This document shows positions 18,994 to 29,799 of a DNA stretch of 64,000 nt, piece by piece. This stretch comes from Gracilaria vermiculophylla (Eukaryota; Rhodophyta; Florideophyceae; Gracilariales; Gracilariaceae). The DNA is taken from assembly GCA_019155205.2 (NCBI GenBank), contig JAHNZQ020000010.1:407711-471710 (forward strand). Reading direction: 5' to 3'. Numbering within the stretch: position 1 is the first letter of the stretch; each line of letters starts with the position of its first letter. Made by a program: the position numbers and the translations under genes. The notes below the pieces were generated by a model. The model was not told the origin of the DNA. It made no database searches and was given only the letters and a program-made list of their open reading frames with translations.

Positions 18994-20661
18994 CTATGCG
19001 GAGAGGCGTTCACGCACCAAATTGGCGTGGTATCTTCTGATGAAGTTCTCTGGCATTTGTTCCGGAGGTTCTTCCCTGTCGTTCTTTGAGGTATACCCGT
19101 ACCAGCGAACGCGGTGTAGTATCCCTGCGGGGGTTTGTCGTTGGGAGACGATATGGTCTACCGCGCAGAGGATATCACCTTCAGGAGTCATGATGGCGTC
19201 TGGAGCATCCATCCATGATTCACCGAAAGATGTGATGAGTTCTCCAGTATCCAACGGAGTTGTCACTCCTGAGGTGGTCGGATGAAGAAGTTCTGCGCGT
19301 AATCCCTGATGTGGAGTGGCGGGCATTCCTGAAGGGCTGGGCGTCGGGACTTTCGTCACCCAATCACGGGAGACGACGTCCCGGAGCCTGTTTCTCTTAA
19401 TGGCGACAGTTTCCCAATAGGTGTCCAGAACAATTTAAGGCTCTGAGAGGCTCGGCACTAACTTGCGCGTGACGTCCGGCGATTCCTCGGATGTCTCCCC
19501 TGATTTGTCAAGGAAAATCTCGTGGCCTTCTTTCAGGTGAGAGCCCTCCTTCACCTTCCGGTTAAGGTTCCGTTTATATCTCCTATGCATGATGTTGAGT
19601 CTCTCCTTTGCGAGAGAAAGGGCGTCTTCATACCGCCTTAAGATGGAGCGTTTTGCTTGCGCCGCTATTGGTACCTGTGGCCCATCCGCCGGGTGCGCCA
19701 TGGCGCGTGCCACAATGACGGCATTAGGTGGGATGCGCGAGATCACCGGACTGAAAGGAGCGGTCCCCGCGGAGCGGTGCACATGCAGGTTGAATGCATA
19801 CTTGAGGTGGCCAACATATGCGTCCCAATCGTTCTGGTGGTCCGCGACGTAGTGCTTCAGCCTCGGGAGGATGGTCTTGTTGTACCTCTCCGCTTGTACG
19901 TTGGTCCGGGGGTGATAGGCAGCTGTCATCAACTCTTTCATCCCCAGCATTCCGGAAATGGCGCCGAAGAACTTCGTCACGAACGAGGGGCCATCGTCCG
20001 TGAGGAGGTACAATGGTATCCCATAGTAGTACACCTAATGCTCCAGAACGGCGTCGGCAATCACTGCCGCAGTGGTTTTCCGGAGCTTGATGGCACGCGT
20101 GATCTTCGAGAAACGATTCGTGATCACGAGAATAAATCGGTGCCCTCGCTCCGTCTTGGAGAGTGGGCGCAAGATGTCGATAGACACAAACTTCAACGGT
20201 CCTGAAGGTGGGAACAGAGTGAGCGGCGTCCGTTGTTGCCGTATGTTCACCCTAGTGGCGGCGCAGGAAAAGCAATCCGCCACCGTTTGGCAGGCGTCAC
20301 TAGCTATGTTCGGCCAATAGAACTCCATCTGCATGGTGAAATACATCCACGATCCACCATGGTGCCCGGCGAGGCGATTGTAGTGCGAGAGATATAGCAC
20401 CCTCGCCCGTATTCTTGTCCGACCACCTTTTGGAGAGCTCCGTTCATGGGGGGCGCAGCGTACAAGCACGCCGTCCCGGTCAACATCGAATGAGGATATT
20501 AGACTCCCCACAGTGGCGAAGCACTCCTTGCAATACGCATCCGTACTCTGTTCCTTCAGGAACTCCGCTACAGTGATGGGAAGAACTTCTTTCTCCTCCT
20601 CGACAAGAGCCATCACCAAAGGGAGTCCACTATACCTTCCTCCAGGTTCACAGCATTCCAA
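18994..20661 (-). pseudogene. Chromovirus integrase with C-terminal chromodomain
   Basis: The frame opens at 20661 and is interrupted by stops near 20037 and 19437. The zinc-binding HHCC region is visible (LSHYNRLAGHHGG; then CQTVADCFSCAATR). The catalytic core follows: FVSIDILRPLSK (first Asp), LLTDDGPSF (second Asp) and NVQAERYNKTILPRLKHYV (Glu). A basic tail and a Pro-rich linker lead to a chromodomain-like segment, AVDHIVSQRQTPAGILHRVR-WYGY followed by PPEQMPENFIRRYH. In this clade the chromodomain directs integration toward particular chromatin. The three catalytic residues are intact but the internal stops make it inactive. Confidence 0.82.
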
Positions 20662-20697
20662 ACATTCTCCATTGGATTCTTCTTTCCGATCAGCGTC

Positions 20698-22689
20698 TTA
20701 GATGACCAGACAAGGGATGATGTCCTCCAAAGGTGTTTTGTCTTCTCCTTCGGTGGATATTCGCGAGAGCGCATCCGCTGCCTGGTTTTTAATGCCCAGG
20801 CGGTGGACGATATCAAACTCGAACTCCAAGAGGCGTAGCCTCCACCTTTCCAGGCAACTGGAAGCATCCATCAAAGACAGTATCCACTTTTGTGGTGCGT
20901 GGTCCATCCTGAATGTGAAACGCGCGCCTTCCAGGTATGGGCGTACAAGCAAAACCGCTTAGACAATAGCAAAATATTAGCGCTCCGCGGTGGAATAATT
21001 CCGTTCCATAGGTGGGAGGCTGCGACTTCAGCATCCGATGGGTTGAAGTCCATCTTCATGTTCTTCATGTAAGAGAGCCCATCCGACCTGGTATTTATAT
21101 GCGTCAGTATCCAACATCATTCGGCCGTGTCGCTTCGGAGGTACCAAGATCGGTGGTTCTATTAGTCTCCTCTTCAGGGTGTCGAAGGCTTCAAACTCCT
21201 CGTCCGTCAAGATCGACAGTTGGGTCGGATTTTCCTTCTCCGAGAGGCGATTTAACGGCGTCGCTATACGGGAGAAATTCGGTATAAACCTCCGGATGAC
21301 GTTACACAACCCTAGGAAGGAGCGGAGCTCCGTCTGGTTTTTGGGAGAGCGAGCTTCCTTGATGGCGTCCTGAGTTTGAGTTTTCCTGAAAACCTGTCGG
21401 CGGCCCCGGAGCAAAACGTGCCCCAGGTAATCCATCGAGGACTTGAAAAAGAAACGTTTCTACACCTTCAAGGTGAGTCCAGCATCCTGTAGGAGTATGA
21501 GCACGTGCTCCACATGAATGAAGTGCTCCACCACGCCCCGGTAGTACATGATGACATCATCAATATACACCAAGGCATAATGTTACTTCACCTTTTACAG
21601 GATATTGTCCACCGCTCGTCGGAACGTAGCGGGTGCATTCTTCAATCCAAACGGCATCCTTAGGAATCTGAAGATCCCACAATGCGAGGTGAATGTTGTC
21701 TTATCCTTATCGTAATCGTCCATCTCAATCTGCCAGTAGCCGCTGTTGGCATCCAGCGTGGAGCAAACAGAAGCATCCCCTAAAGAGTCTATACATTCAT
21801 CCACACGGGGAATCGGGTACGAACCGCGTACGGTCACCTTGTTGAGGCGTCTGTAGTCAATAGAGAACCTTTAGAAGCCATCTTTTTTCTTCAAAACCAC
21901 CGCTGGGGAGGCCCATTTGGAATTGGAAGGCTCGATAACGCCCTTCTCAAGCATCCGATGGACCCAATCGCGTTCGAAATCACGCGCATGGGGTCCGACC
22001 CTTCCCAGGAGTTGATGTATCAGTTTCGCATCGAGCGTGAGCTGGATCCCGTGCCTGGTCGGGCTGACCTGACCCAGGCGACCAGACCACATGTCCTCAA
22101 AGGCGGATAGCATCCCCACTATCCTATGGCGATACCCTTCGAAATCCTTGCCAATTTGGAGCTTCGCCTGCCAGATGGAAGGATTCTCTTCTTCGGGAGC
22201 CGTTGAAGTCGCTTCAGCCCCCATGGTGACGATTTCATCACGGTCTGCAAGGTCTTCCGTAATAGGAAGATGAGCTAGTCCTGCTGGGGCGGGTAGAGCC
22301 AGTCCTGCAGGGGCGGGTAGAGCCAGTCCTGCAGGGGCGGGTAGTGCCAGTCCGACAACAGTTTCTTTCTGGAGCCGTAACGGGGACTCCTTCAGGTTGG
22401 CAAGCACTACCCTGAAGGGACTGTTCGGTATTATTTCTATAACACCGTTCCCCATCATGGAGTGCTGTTTCGTCGTCAGGTGTGGACTCTCCTGCAGGAA
22501 TGAAAGGCCAGATGCAGAGGTCTGCACCCAGACTTCGGCCTGACTCCTTGCGGGTATTTCGATGCTCATCACCACTCGGAGCTTATTCGACTGAGTCTCC
22601 TTTGGAAGACTACCCACGTGACGTGCGTTGACGTCCGCTCCTGGAGATGCGGACAAGATGCATACAGGGGCGCCGTCGTGAGACGTCAC
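20698..22689 (-). pseudogene. Chromovirus reverse transcriptase and RNase H
   Basis: From 22689 a linker with a tandem LALPAPAG repeat leads into the RT N-terminus (MLEKGVIEPSNSKWASPAVV). The palm follows (YPIPRVDECIDSLGDASVCS, LDANSGYWQIEM, FLRMPFGLKNAPATF). The catalytic YIDD lies near 21560, between frame breaks at about 21594 (taa), 21580 (taa) and 21463 (tag). The connection (FLGLCNVIRRFIPNFSRIATPLN) and RNase H (LDTDAYKYQVGWAL; then FRMDHAPQKWIL and RLGIKNQAADALSR) are also visible. The order and motifs are typical of Ty3/gypsy. Key residues survive but the frame is broken at least four times. Confidence 0.85.
22273..22352 (-). repeat. 24-bp tandem repeat between protease and RT
   Basis: Just over three copies of a 24-bp unit encoding LALPAPAG in frame. 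The plus-strand copy has one diverged equivalent (about 28170-28210), so the array expanded in this copy or its lineage. Confidence 0.8.
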
Positions 22690-22729
22690 CTTCCGCAGTC
22701 ATGGATAGAATGCACGTACTAACCGACAC

Positions 22730-23170
22730 TCAAAGGAAGTGCCCAATATGCATTCTGCGGCCAAGTTGGTCGCCACGAGGAACCACACTTCCACTTGTAA
22801 GGAGCCAAATTTGAAGGTATAGGGGGATTGCTCCGAGGTTGTTCAATGCTCGACGCGACGCATCGCGCACCGTAGGGAGCTTGCCAGTCCTCAGAGAGCC
22901 GAGAGCAGACCACGGGAGCACGGCGGCGTGCACTAGATTGGTGCCAGCTCCCGTATCGAGTATAGAGCGCACCGTGATGGAGTCGAGCGAGAAAAATCCT
23001 GCAGAGGTGGATACCTTATAGTCCTCACGGCGGAGCGTGCAAACAGATTCCTCAAAGGTGTCGAATGGGTCCAAGGAGATTGGGGGGTACGCCGATTCTG
23101 CGTTGACGCAGCAGACGGCTTCTCTCCCTTTCCTAAAAGCAACCTCCGTGGAGCTGACGTTCGGTGACAC
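22730..23170 (-). pseudogene. Chromovirus aspartic protease
   Basis: A frame of about 146 codons with the retropepsin active-site motif intact (ILDTGAGTNLVHAAVLP) and a downstream GAIPLYLQIW. It ends in a stop before the RT frame. The other copy has Asn in place of the catalytic Asp (NTGAG). Confidence 0.78.
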
Positions 23171-23221
23171 CTGCCGGTATCCTTTCGACCAGGTCTTGTG
23201 AGATCTAATCCGTAAGGCGAG

Positions 23222-23555
23222 GGGCCAGCGACTCCAGGAGGGACTTAGCCTCCGGGTATTCCTCTCCCTGCAGCTCCTGGGGTGGCAGATGCGATGCCAT
23301 GTGTGATTCTTAAACCTCCACGTCGGCGTTCTTCAGAGATTTCGCGGGGGCTTCCGCTTGCCTCCGATCATACATTCTCCTAAGGCGATTCCTGAAACGC
23401 GCCACAGAGGAGCCAGGATTCCTAAGGATACTTTCAGGGTCCTCCAGTCTGATGGCCATTTCCTGGGGAGCGCTGTGCGTGCTGCGCCCACCGACGAAAT
23501 TGGTTGCTTGAGGGTTCTGTAGGGGGGTTTCCATTGTGGGTTCTGAGGAGTCCAT
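23222..23555 (-). pseudogene. Gag remnant of the chromovirus
   Basis: About 80 codons from an ATG at 23555, rich in Arg/Glu (ARFRNRLRRMYDRRQAEAP). A stop follows, then a second stretch in the same region (MASHLPPQELQGEEYPEAKS). The position 5' of the protease suggests gag; no capsid or zinc-knuckle motif is seen, so most of gag has been lost. Confidence 0.4.
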
Positions 23556-23560
23556 AGAGG

Positions 23561-23861
23561 AGTAGTTAAGAATTCTCCTCTAGCATCGGCTTGAGCTACC
23601 CCTTATGCAAATGCATCTACAAAAAAAAAGCTTTAAAAACATTGTAAACAAAAATAGATACTGTAAGTGGTTTATACGACAAATCACTCAAGCTGAAAGT
23701 GAAAGAAAGGCAGATAGGTCGGGGGTGATTTTCTTCCACTTCCGAATCACCGTAAGGAAGAATTCCACTGTTGGGGTCCGATCGTTGCAAACTAGAAACG
23801 CTGTTCTGCTGCGACTTTTCCAAATCCTTTAGGAACTGACTTTCCAAGTCGGAAGATCAGT
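23561..23861. other. Spacer between chromovirus and inverted LTR
   Basis: About 300 bp. A 76-codon frame on the minus strand (23617-23847) is not recognisable. No LTR similarity was found where the chromovirus 5' LTR would be expected. Confidence 0.4.
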
Positions 23862-24418
23862 TGTGGTACTGTCAGTTCTCCTTTCAAGGTAGTGGAGCAC
23901 AACTTCCATTAAGAGTTTTTCTTGACCCCAAAGGTGTGTTTTCCTAAAAGTGGTCTCCAGTATCCGCTATCGCGAGCCGGGGGAATTCTGAAAGAGGTTC
24001 CGCAAACACCAAGCGGAGGGGGAGGTTCACTGCGCGGACAATGCTCCTACAGGAGCTGCTGCGAGACGGCCTGGGGATCGACGGCTTAGAAACCTTTAGG
24101 AAATTCGACGAAAGTCTCCAACCGGAAAAGTAGATAAAGACTCAAGGGTGCTTTCCTTTCTTCCCCAGAGGCGGAGCCCGACCGGCAGATAAAGTATCAA
24201 GCTGGGAGCCCGCCTCGACAGGTCTTACTTATGTAGTAACTACCCGTACAATTTTACTAAAATAAGTATAAAATTCTACCGTCCTTCAAGGATACTCTAG
24301 CGCATGCGGGCCGAAGTATACACCACGTGACTCAGTTAATAAAAAACGAGCCCCCCTTAAGAGAATGGGGCCATACAGCCACTCCACAATATCACCTTAG
24401 GATCTACTGTAATCCACA
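23862..24418 (-). repeat. Solo family A LTR, inverted
   Basis: Full-length (about 557 bp) reverse-complement copy of the family A LTR, from tgtggtactgtcag at 23862 to ctactgtaatccaca at 24418. More diverged than the pair at 62-2847. No exact target duplication (tcagt left, ggaca right). Confidence 0.8.
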
Positions 24419-24508
24419 GGACACGCGTGCGACGACATTGATCGTGTTTGGCATGCTTCTGAGGCCACAACCAAAATTTCAAACTCACAAACTAAGAGCG
24501 GCAAGAAT

Positions 24509-25474
24509 GTGCTAATGCCCACTGTGAAGGGGAAGGACACCCTACGGTATTATGTTAGAAGAAAACTTAAAAGTGGTACCGTCTATCTAAATGACGAAGA
24601 TATCGTTGGAGGGCCCATGAACTCCGATACGAGCATTGTTTTGGAAGAAGTGGAGGAAGGTTCTTCGATCTTCGCCCGGACTGGTCCCCGGTTACTTGTG
24701 GAAAAAGATCCAAAAGTCTGTAAGACTTCTGGGTCTGTCGGCTTCATGGCGAAATATATACAGAATAAAAGGGTAGTAGTTGCAGCTGAAGTAATGGCAT
24801 CAATTGTAGGCAGCTATGGGAAACATTTTGCTTCGTACTGCAAGAGAAGAAAGCGTGCTGTTCAACGAGAGACAATGGCTGTAGTGTGGGAAGCAGTCTA
24901 CAAAGACTTTGCGGAGGCTACAAAGACCCGAAGTGCGGCTACGGGGGCGGTGTTGAATGAAACCAATCTCCCACAGGAGAGGACCTTGCCATATGCACTA
25001 CGGTCTGCTCTGGGAAAAGTTTATACCGGCACAGCTGACCCAAAAGCCTTACAGGATTTTGTACCGCAAGACAATGATCTGATGCAATGCCTCAAGGACA
25101 CTGACACTTTCAACAAAAAGAAGATGTCGTAATTTAGAGCACAGCTCGTAAATGGCTCCTTAGTCTCCGATGTTGTCGCAGAGACTGAGAAAATCGAAAG
25201 CAACAGCCATCCCGGAAGCATATACACTAGAAAAAAACGTCAAAGTAATCGAGAGTTGATGGAGAATGCGGTCGATGCCGTGTCATGTATGGTCGAAGTA
25301 TTTGAGATGTAATCTTCATTTTTATTACGCGTTATACCGGAGCAAACCGAACTGCAATCAGAAGACGTCGAAAATCCCGAAGACCTTCGTGAACTTCAGG
25401 TCAAAACGCTGGAGAGTGAGGAGGTGGACAAAACGATGAAGCGTCTGATCTACTGCGCGACCAACAAGTCATAA
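24509..25474 (+). pseudogene. Unrecognised ORF with two isolated in-frame ochre codons, possible partner ORF of Harbinger element 2
   Basis: One reading frame runs from 24509 to 25474 (about 321 codons) and is broken only by TAA at 25130 and TAA at 25310 before the final TAA at 25472. A bona fide start was not identified: 24509 is GTG, and an ATG follows at 24515. The first segment has a basic, helical middle part (KHFASYCKRRKRAVQRETMA-VVWEAVYKDF) that could be a DNA-binding helix bundle, and the later parts are acidic with KRQSNRELMENAVDAV. It ends about 65 bp before the end of a convergent Harbinger transposase, the same layout as at 15-18 kb. I do not recognise the family. Confidence 0.5.
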
Positions 25475-25539
25475 CAGGGGAAGAATTAAAAGAACAGGTG
25501 AAAGCCTTCGTACACTTCTAGCCCTGCCACCCATCCTCA

Positions 25540-26408
25540 TTTATACTGAAGTCCCGGTGTCTTTGATGCAAAACGTTTTTCATGATGGCTGCACTTTGGA
25601 ACATAAAAGCAAATGGCGACCGCCGGTTCGTGCAGATGTCTACAAACCCCTAAAAAAGTATTTCATTCCGCAAATTCCCCACTCTGCTTTCACCCGGTAT
25701 CCAGAATGCAGCTTGTTGAATGCTCGCATGACTGGGTCTGAATCCACGCCGGCTACCACACGTGCGTCAATCCGTCTCAAAATAAAGTGGTCTAGTCCAA
25801 AATACCCTGGGTCACCAAGCAGATACTCTACAGGATAAGGCTTATTGGGATGTACAATAAAGTGTTACTGCCGGCTGTGTGCTAAACCTGTATCACGTAA
25901 CACGGAGATATCATTACGACAGCTTTATTAAAACAATATATCTTTTTACGGCCGTTCAAATATGCACGGTAATAGGCGCTCCGCGGTCGTCGTATTTTAC
26001 AGAGCGTACCATCAACATATCCCATGAATCCCGGACAGAATTGGTTCCTGTCCCGCATTACTGCTCTTTGCTCCAACATTGGCCACCTAATCAGTTCTGC
26101 CATGATCTTGTTAATAATGCTGCATATGAATATGCAGTAGTCTCGAAGAGACATTCTATTGTGATTCCAGCGGGATGCCATGGTGTGAGTACTTTTGCAA
26201 CCACAAATGTAAAAGATGGTAGCCAAAACTCTCTCGCGTGTAGAAATTCTTCATTTTCTTCCAGCAGAACTAGCACGCAACTCATAGGTGTGCGGCCATG
26301 CATTGCAATTACGAGATAGATTACTTGACATAGGGTCTCCAGATCCCGCGGTAAGAATCCTGTATTGACCTTGATGAGCGATACGTGTGCGTTGATAAGA
26401 TTATCCAA
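25540..26408 (-). pseudogene. Second PIF/Harbinger transposase, frameshifted
   Basis: Right to left: an N-terminal helical region (LPRDLETLCQVIYL, GRTPMSCVLVLLEENEEFLH, 26408-26240); after a frameshift, MSLRDYCIFICSIINKIMAE and GYVDGTLCKIRRP (first Asp) and YLNGRKKIYCFNKAVVM (26226-25905); after another break, YLLGDPGYFGLDHF (second Asp) and GYRVKAEWGICGMKYFF (Glu); and finally, in a further frame, NRRSPFAFMFQSAAIMKN. All three catalytic acidic residues of the DDE_Tnp_4 domain are visible but spread over at least three frames. It differs strongly in sequence from the transposase at 17.0-17.8 kb, so it belongs to another Harbinger subfamily. Confidence 0.75.
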
Positions 26409-27390
26409 AACGGCTTATCTTTGGGATCTACAGATTTACGGAGTGGTCTCCGTTGTATTCTTCCTGCAGATCGTCCACAAGAATCAAAACTAGCTCCATA
26501 ACTGAACTACATACCTTAAAGAGAGTCACCGCATGTGAAATAAATGCTATCCATGTGGTTCTAATAGGCGACAAGTCCTCGTCACATTTCATGCGGAAGC
26601 TGCAGGACGGCAGAGAATGCTGGGAATAGAGTGAAAGTTGGAGGGCGACCGAGGAATCGAGACGTAAGAGTAGAGCAGGACTGGCGGAAGTCACCGAACG
26701 GCGGTGTTGAGACTACCGTGGACTAGTGAAGAAGACGTGGTTCGAAGAAGTGTAGATTGGGCTCAGTGGGAGGTGGCCACAGGGCAGAAGGAGCGGGAGG
26801 ATGAGAGATTGGTCGCATGGAACAAAAGTGCTGGGAGGCGCGTGATCTGCCGGTTGGACGTGGCCATCAGCGTTCAGCCAAAACTAGAGAGCCATAACGT
26901 ACCATTAAAGTCACAAGACCTCCAGTTTGGAGGTATTTGCGAGTTTGTCCACACTGACGATGAAGAAGAATTAGTTGATGAAAACTATGGGTATCAATAG
27001 CCTGTTAATGTCCAAATTATTTTGTATTTGAGGCCAGGTCTAATGTAATGTGTACTTCAGTACTTGGTTTTTATTTGCATCTGTGCTGTAACAACGGAGA
27101 GCGGAAGGTATCGAACCTCGTATCATGAAACACGCTCCGATCAAGAAAAATACGGTTACTGCGTTGCAGTTGGAATGCAGCCTGTCCCACTGGCACCTGC
27201 GCCGCCAACGCAAGGGCTGGCACCCGAATCGGTGGCACCTCAGGGGAGCACGGTGCATCCCAGTGCACATCCTTAGCAGCCGTACTCTACTGGAACTCAG
27301 ATCCTCTACACGGAAAAAAAACCCTCCGGGTCGCGCGTAGCGGCTCCGCGTGGCTCCTTACCATCGAGCCTCTGCCCAACGGAAGTAGCC
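26409..27390. other. Region between Harbinger 2 and the plus-strand chromovirus
   Basis: A 98-codon frame at 26704-27000 (+) has an acidic end (TDDEEELVDENYGYQ) and a WTSEEDVVRRSVDWAQWEVA start. A 70-codon frame at 27064-27276 has Pro/Ala-rich sequence. Neither is recognised. No LTR for the downstream element is visible. Confidence 0.4.
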
Positions 27391-27429
27391 GTCGGGAAAG
27401 GGTGATAAGCTATTTGCACGGTTGGCGCA

Positions 27430-27680
27430 GAATCGGCGGGACTTCCAATGCATTTGGACCCATACGAGACCTTTGCCGACTGTGTCTGCACGCTTCGCCG
27501 TGATACTTACAAGGTATTTGCCTCTATCCGATGTTCCGCACCCGCTTCCACCACTGTGCACCCTATACCCAACACTGGGGCTGGCCCCAACCTGGTGCAC
27601 GCTGCCGTGCTCTCGCAGTATGCTCTCTGCTCCTGGAGGAATGGCAAGCTCCCTACCGTGAGATATGCGTCGCGCTGAGC
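27430..27680 (+). pseudogene. Protease remnant with Asp-to-Asn active site
   Basis: One frame aligns to the minus-strand copy's protease (LDPYETFADCVCTLRRDTYK, then NTGAGPNLVHAAVLSQ). The catalytic DTGAG is NTGAG here, so it is inactive irrespective of the stops. Confidence 0.7.
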
Positions 27681-28499
27681 GCCGAACATCCTCCGAGCAC
27701 TACCTCTGTATCTCCGGATGGGCTCCTTACACATGAAGATGTGGTTCCTCGTGGCGACCAGCTTGGGAGCATAATGCATATTGGGCAGTTCCTTTGTCGA
27801 TCTGTATGTACGTGCATTACACCCACGCTCGGGGAAAGTGGCGTTTCACGACGCCGCTTACGTAGATATTGTGTCCGCATCTCCGAGACCGGACGCGAAT
27901 GCGTGTCGAGTGGGTAATTTTTCCAAAGGAGAGGCAGTCAAATAAGCTTCGGGTGGTGAAGAGAATCAAAACACCGGAGAGGAGTCAGGCCGACGTTTGG
28001 CTGCAAACCTCTGCATCTAGCCTCTCTTTGCTACTGGGGAGATCGCATCTGATGAGTATGCAGCACTCCATGACGGCGAGTGACGCTATAGACATAGTGC
28101 CGACTATCCCCTTCCGGCTGGTTCCTGATAACCTATAGGAGGCGCCTTTACGGCTTCGAAAAGGATCTGTCGTTGCATTAGCACTACCCGCCCTTGCACG
28201 ACTGGCTCATTTTCTTCGTGTGGAAGACCTTGATGAACAAAATACAATCTTCACCATGAAAGCCGAGGGGACATCGACGACTCCATAGGAGAAGAATCCT
28301 GCCAGTCTCCAAAAGAAGCTCCAAATTGGTGAAGGTTTTGAAGAGTATCGCCATAGGATAGTGGAGACGCTATCCACCTTTCAGGAAATGTGGTCTCGTC
28401 CTCTTGGTTAAGTGAGCCAGGCAAAGCACTGGATCTAGCTCACACCTGTTGCGAAACCGGGACACCAACTCCCGAGGAGAGCCGGGCGTCTTGACCGTG

Positions 28500-29720
28500 T
28501 TTTCGAAAGCAACGAGGTCCAGGAGATACTAGACAAAGGCATTATTGAGCATTCCAACTTCCGGTGATCCTCCCTATTTGTGTTTTCGAAGAAGAGAAAT
28601 GGCTTTTTCAGGATCTTCATTGACTCAAGACGCCTCAACGCGGTGACGGTACGCGATTCGTACCAATACACGGTATGGAGGAATGTATTGATTCCTTAGG
28701 TGATGCGTCCGTTTTCTTCACACTGTAAGCCAATCATGGTTACTGGAAAATTGAGATGCATGACTCTGAAAAGGATGGGACAACGTTCACTTCACGCTGA
28801 GTAATTTTCAGATTCTTAAGGATGCCATTTAAAATGAAGAATGCACCCGCTACGTTCCAACGAGCGATGTACATGATCCTGTCGAAACTGAAGTGCCAGT
28901 ACGCCCTGGTATATATTCAAGATGTCATAATGTACTACCGTAGCGTGGAAGAGCACTTTATGCATGTTTAGCACGTGCTCCAGCTCCTGAAGGATGATGG
29001 CTTTTCCTTAAAACTGGAGAATTGTCTCTTTTTTAGTGCCTCGGTGGATTACTTGGAGCACGTTGTGCTCCTGGGCCACCTACAGGCTTCCACAAAGACT
29101 TAAGACGCCATCAAGAAATCGCACCCTCCCACAAACCATACAGAGCTATGCTCCTTCCTGGGGTTGTCTAATGTCTTTTGGAGGTTTGTGACGCTCGTAT
29201 TGCGACGCCGTTAAATAGCCGCCAGGAGAAAAATAAACCGATACAATTGACCCCCTGAACGGACAAAGTGTTCGAAGCCCTTAAAAAATGAAAAGGAGAC
29301 TAGTAGAGCCACCGATCTTGGTTCTTCCGAGGCGAAACGGCCGAATGGTGCTTGACACAGACGCCGGTAAATACCAGGTCGAATCTGGCGTCTTATAAGA
29401 ACAACTTGAAGGTGGAGTTCAATGTATAGGATACTGGAGTCGCAGTCTCTCACCAATGGAACGGAATTGTTCACTTCGGATCGCAAATGTCTCGCCATTC
29501 TATGGGCGGTGTTGTAACTATGGCGACACCTGGAAGTTGCGCGTTTCACCTTGAGGGCGGACCATGCACCATTGAAGTGGATACTGTCCTTGAAGGATGC
29601 TTCTGGTCACGTAGAGAGGTGGAAACCACGACTCCTGAAGTTTGAGTTTGACCATGTCCATCGCCCTGGCCTAAAACCCCCAGGGGGACGCTCTGTCGCG
29701 TATTTCTACCGAGAGAGGAC
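28500..29720 (+). pseudogene. Reverse transcriptase / RNase H remnant
   Basis: Fragments in alternating frames match the minus-strand RT: FVFSKKRNGFFRIFIDSRRL, a QYALVYIQDVIMYY segment near 28900 in which the YIDD box reads YIQD, VEPPILVLPRRNGRMVLDTD, and an RNase H piece (ADHAPLKWILSLKDAS near 29560). Stops occur throughout. Confidence 0.75.
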
Positions 29721-29799
29721 ATAAAACACCGTTTGAGGAGACAGTTCCGTGTCTAGTCATCGAGCCCCCTAAGACAAGGAAGAAGGATCCGAAGGATAA

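Larger units (their letters stand above)
18527..23560 (-). mobile_element. Ty3/gypsy chromovirus, degraded, minus strand
   Basis: Reading right to left, the order is a gag remnant, aspartic protease, reverse transcriptase, RNase H, integrase (HHCC plus DDE), chromodomain, polypurine tract and 3' LTR. Protease-RT-RH-IN order with a C-terminal chromodomain identifies the chromovirus clade of Ty3/gypsy. A few stop codons interrupt the pol frame. No 5' LTR was recognised to the right of 23560. A second, more decayed copy lies in opposite orientation at about 27.4-32.2 kb. Confidence 0.85.

Noticed and set aside
23857..24423. Target-site duplication around the inverted LTR 23862-24418
   Set aside because: tcagt and ggaca do not match; either eroded or formed by recombination.
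27090..27180. tRNA-like gaggttcgatacc on the minus strand
   Set aside because: T loop resembles a tRNA but no acceptor stem pairs at the expected distance.
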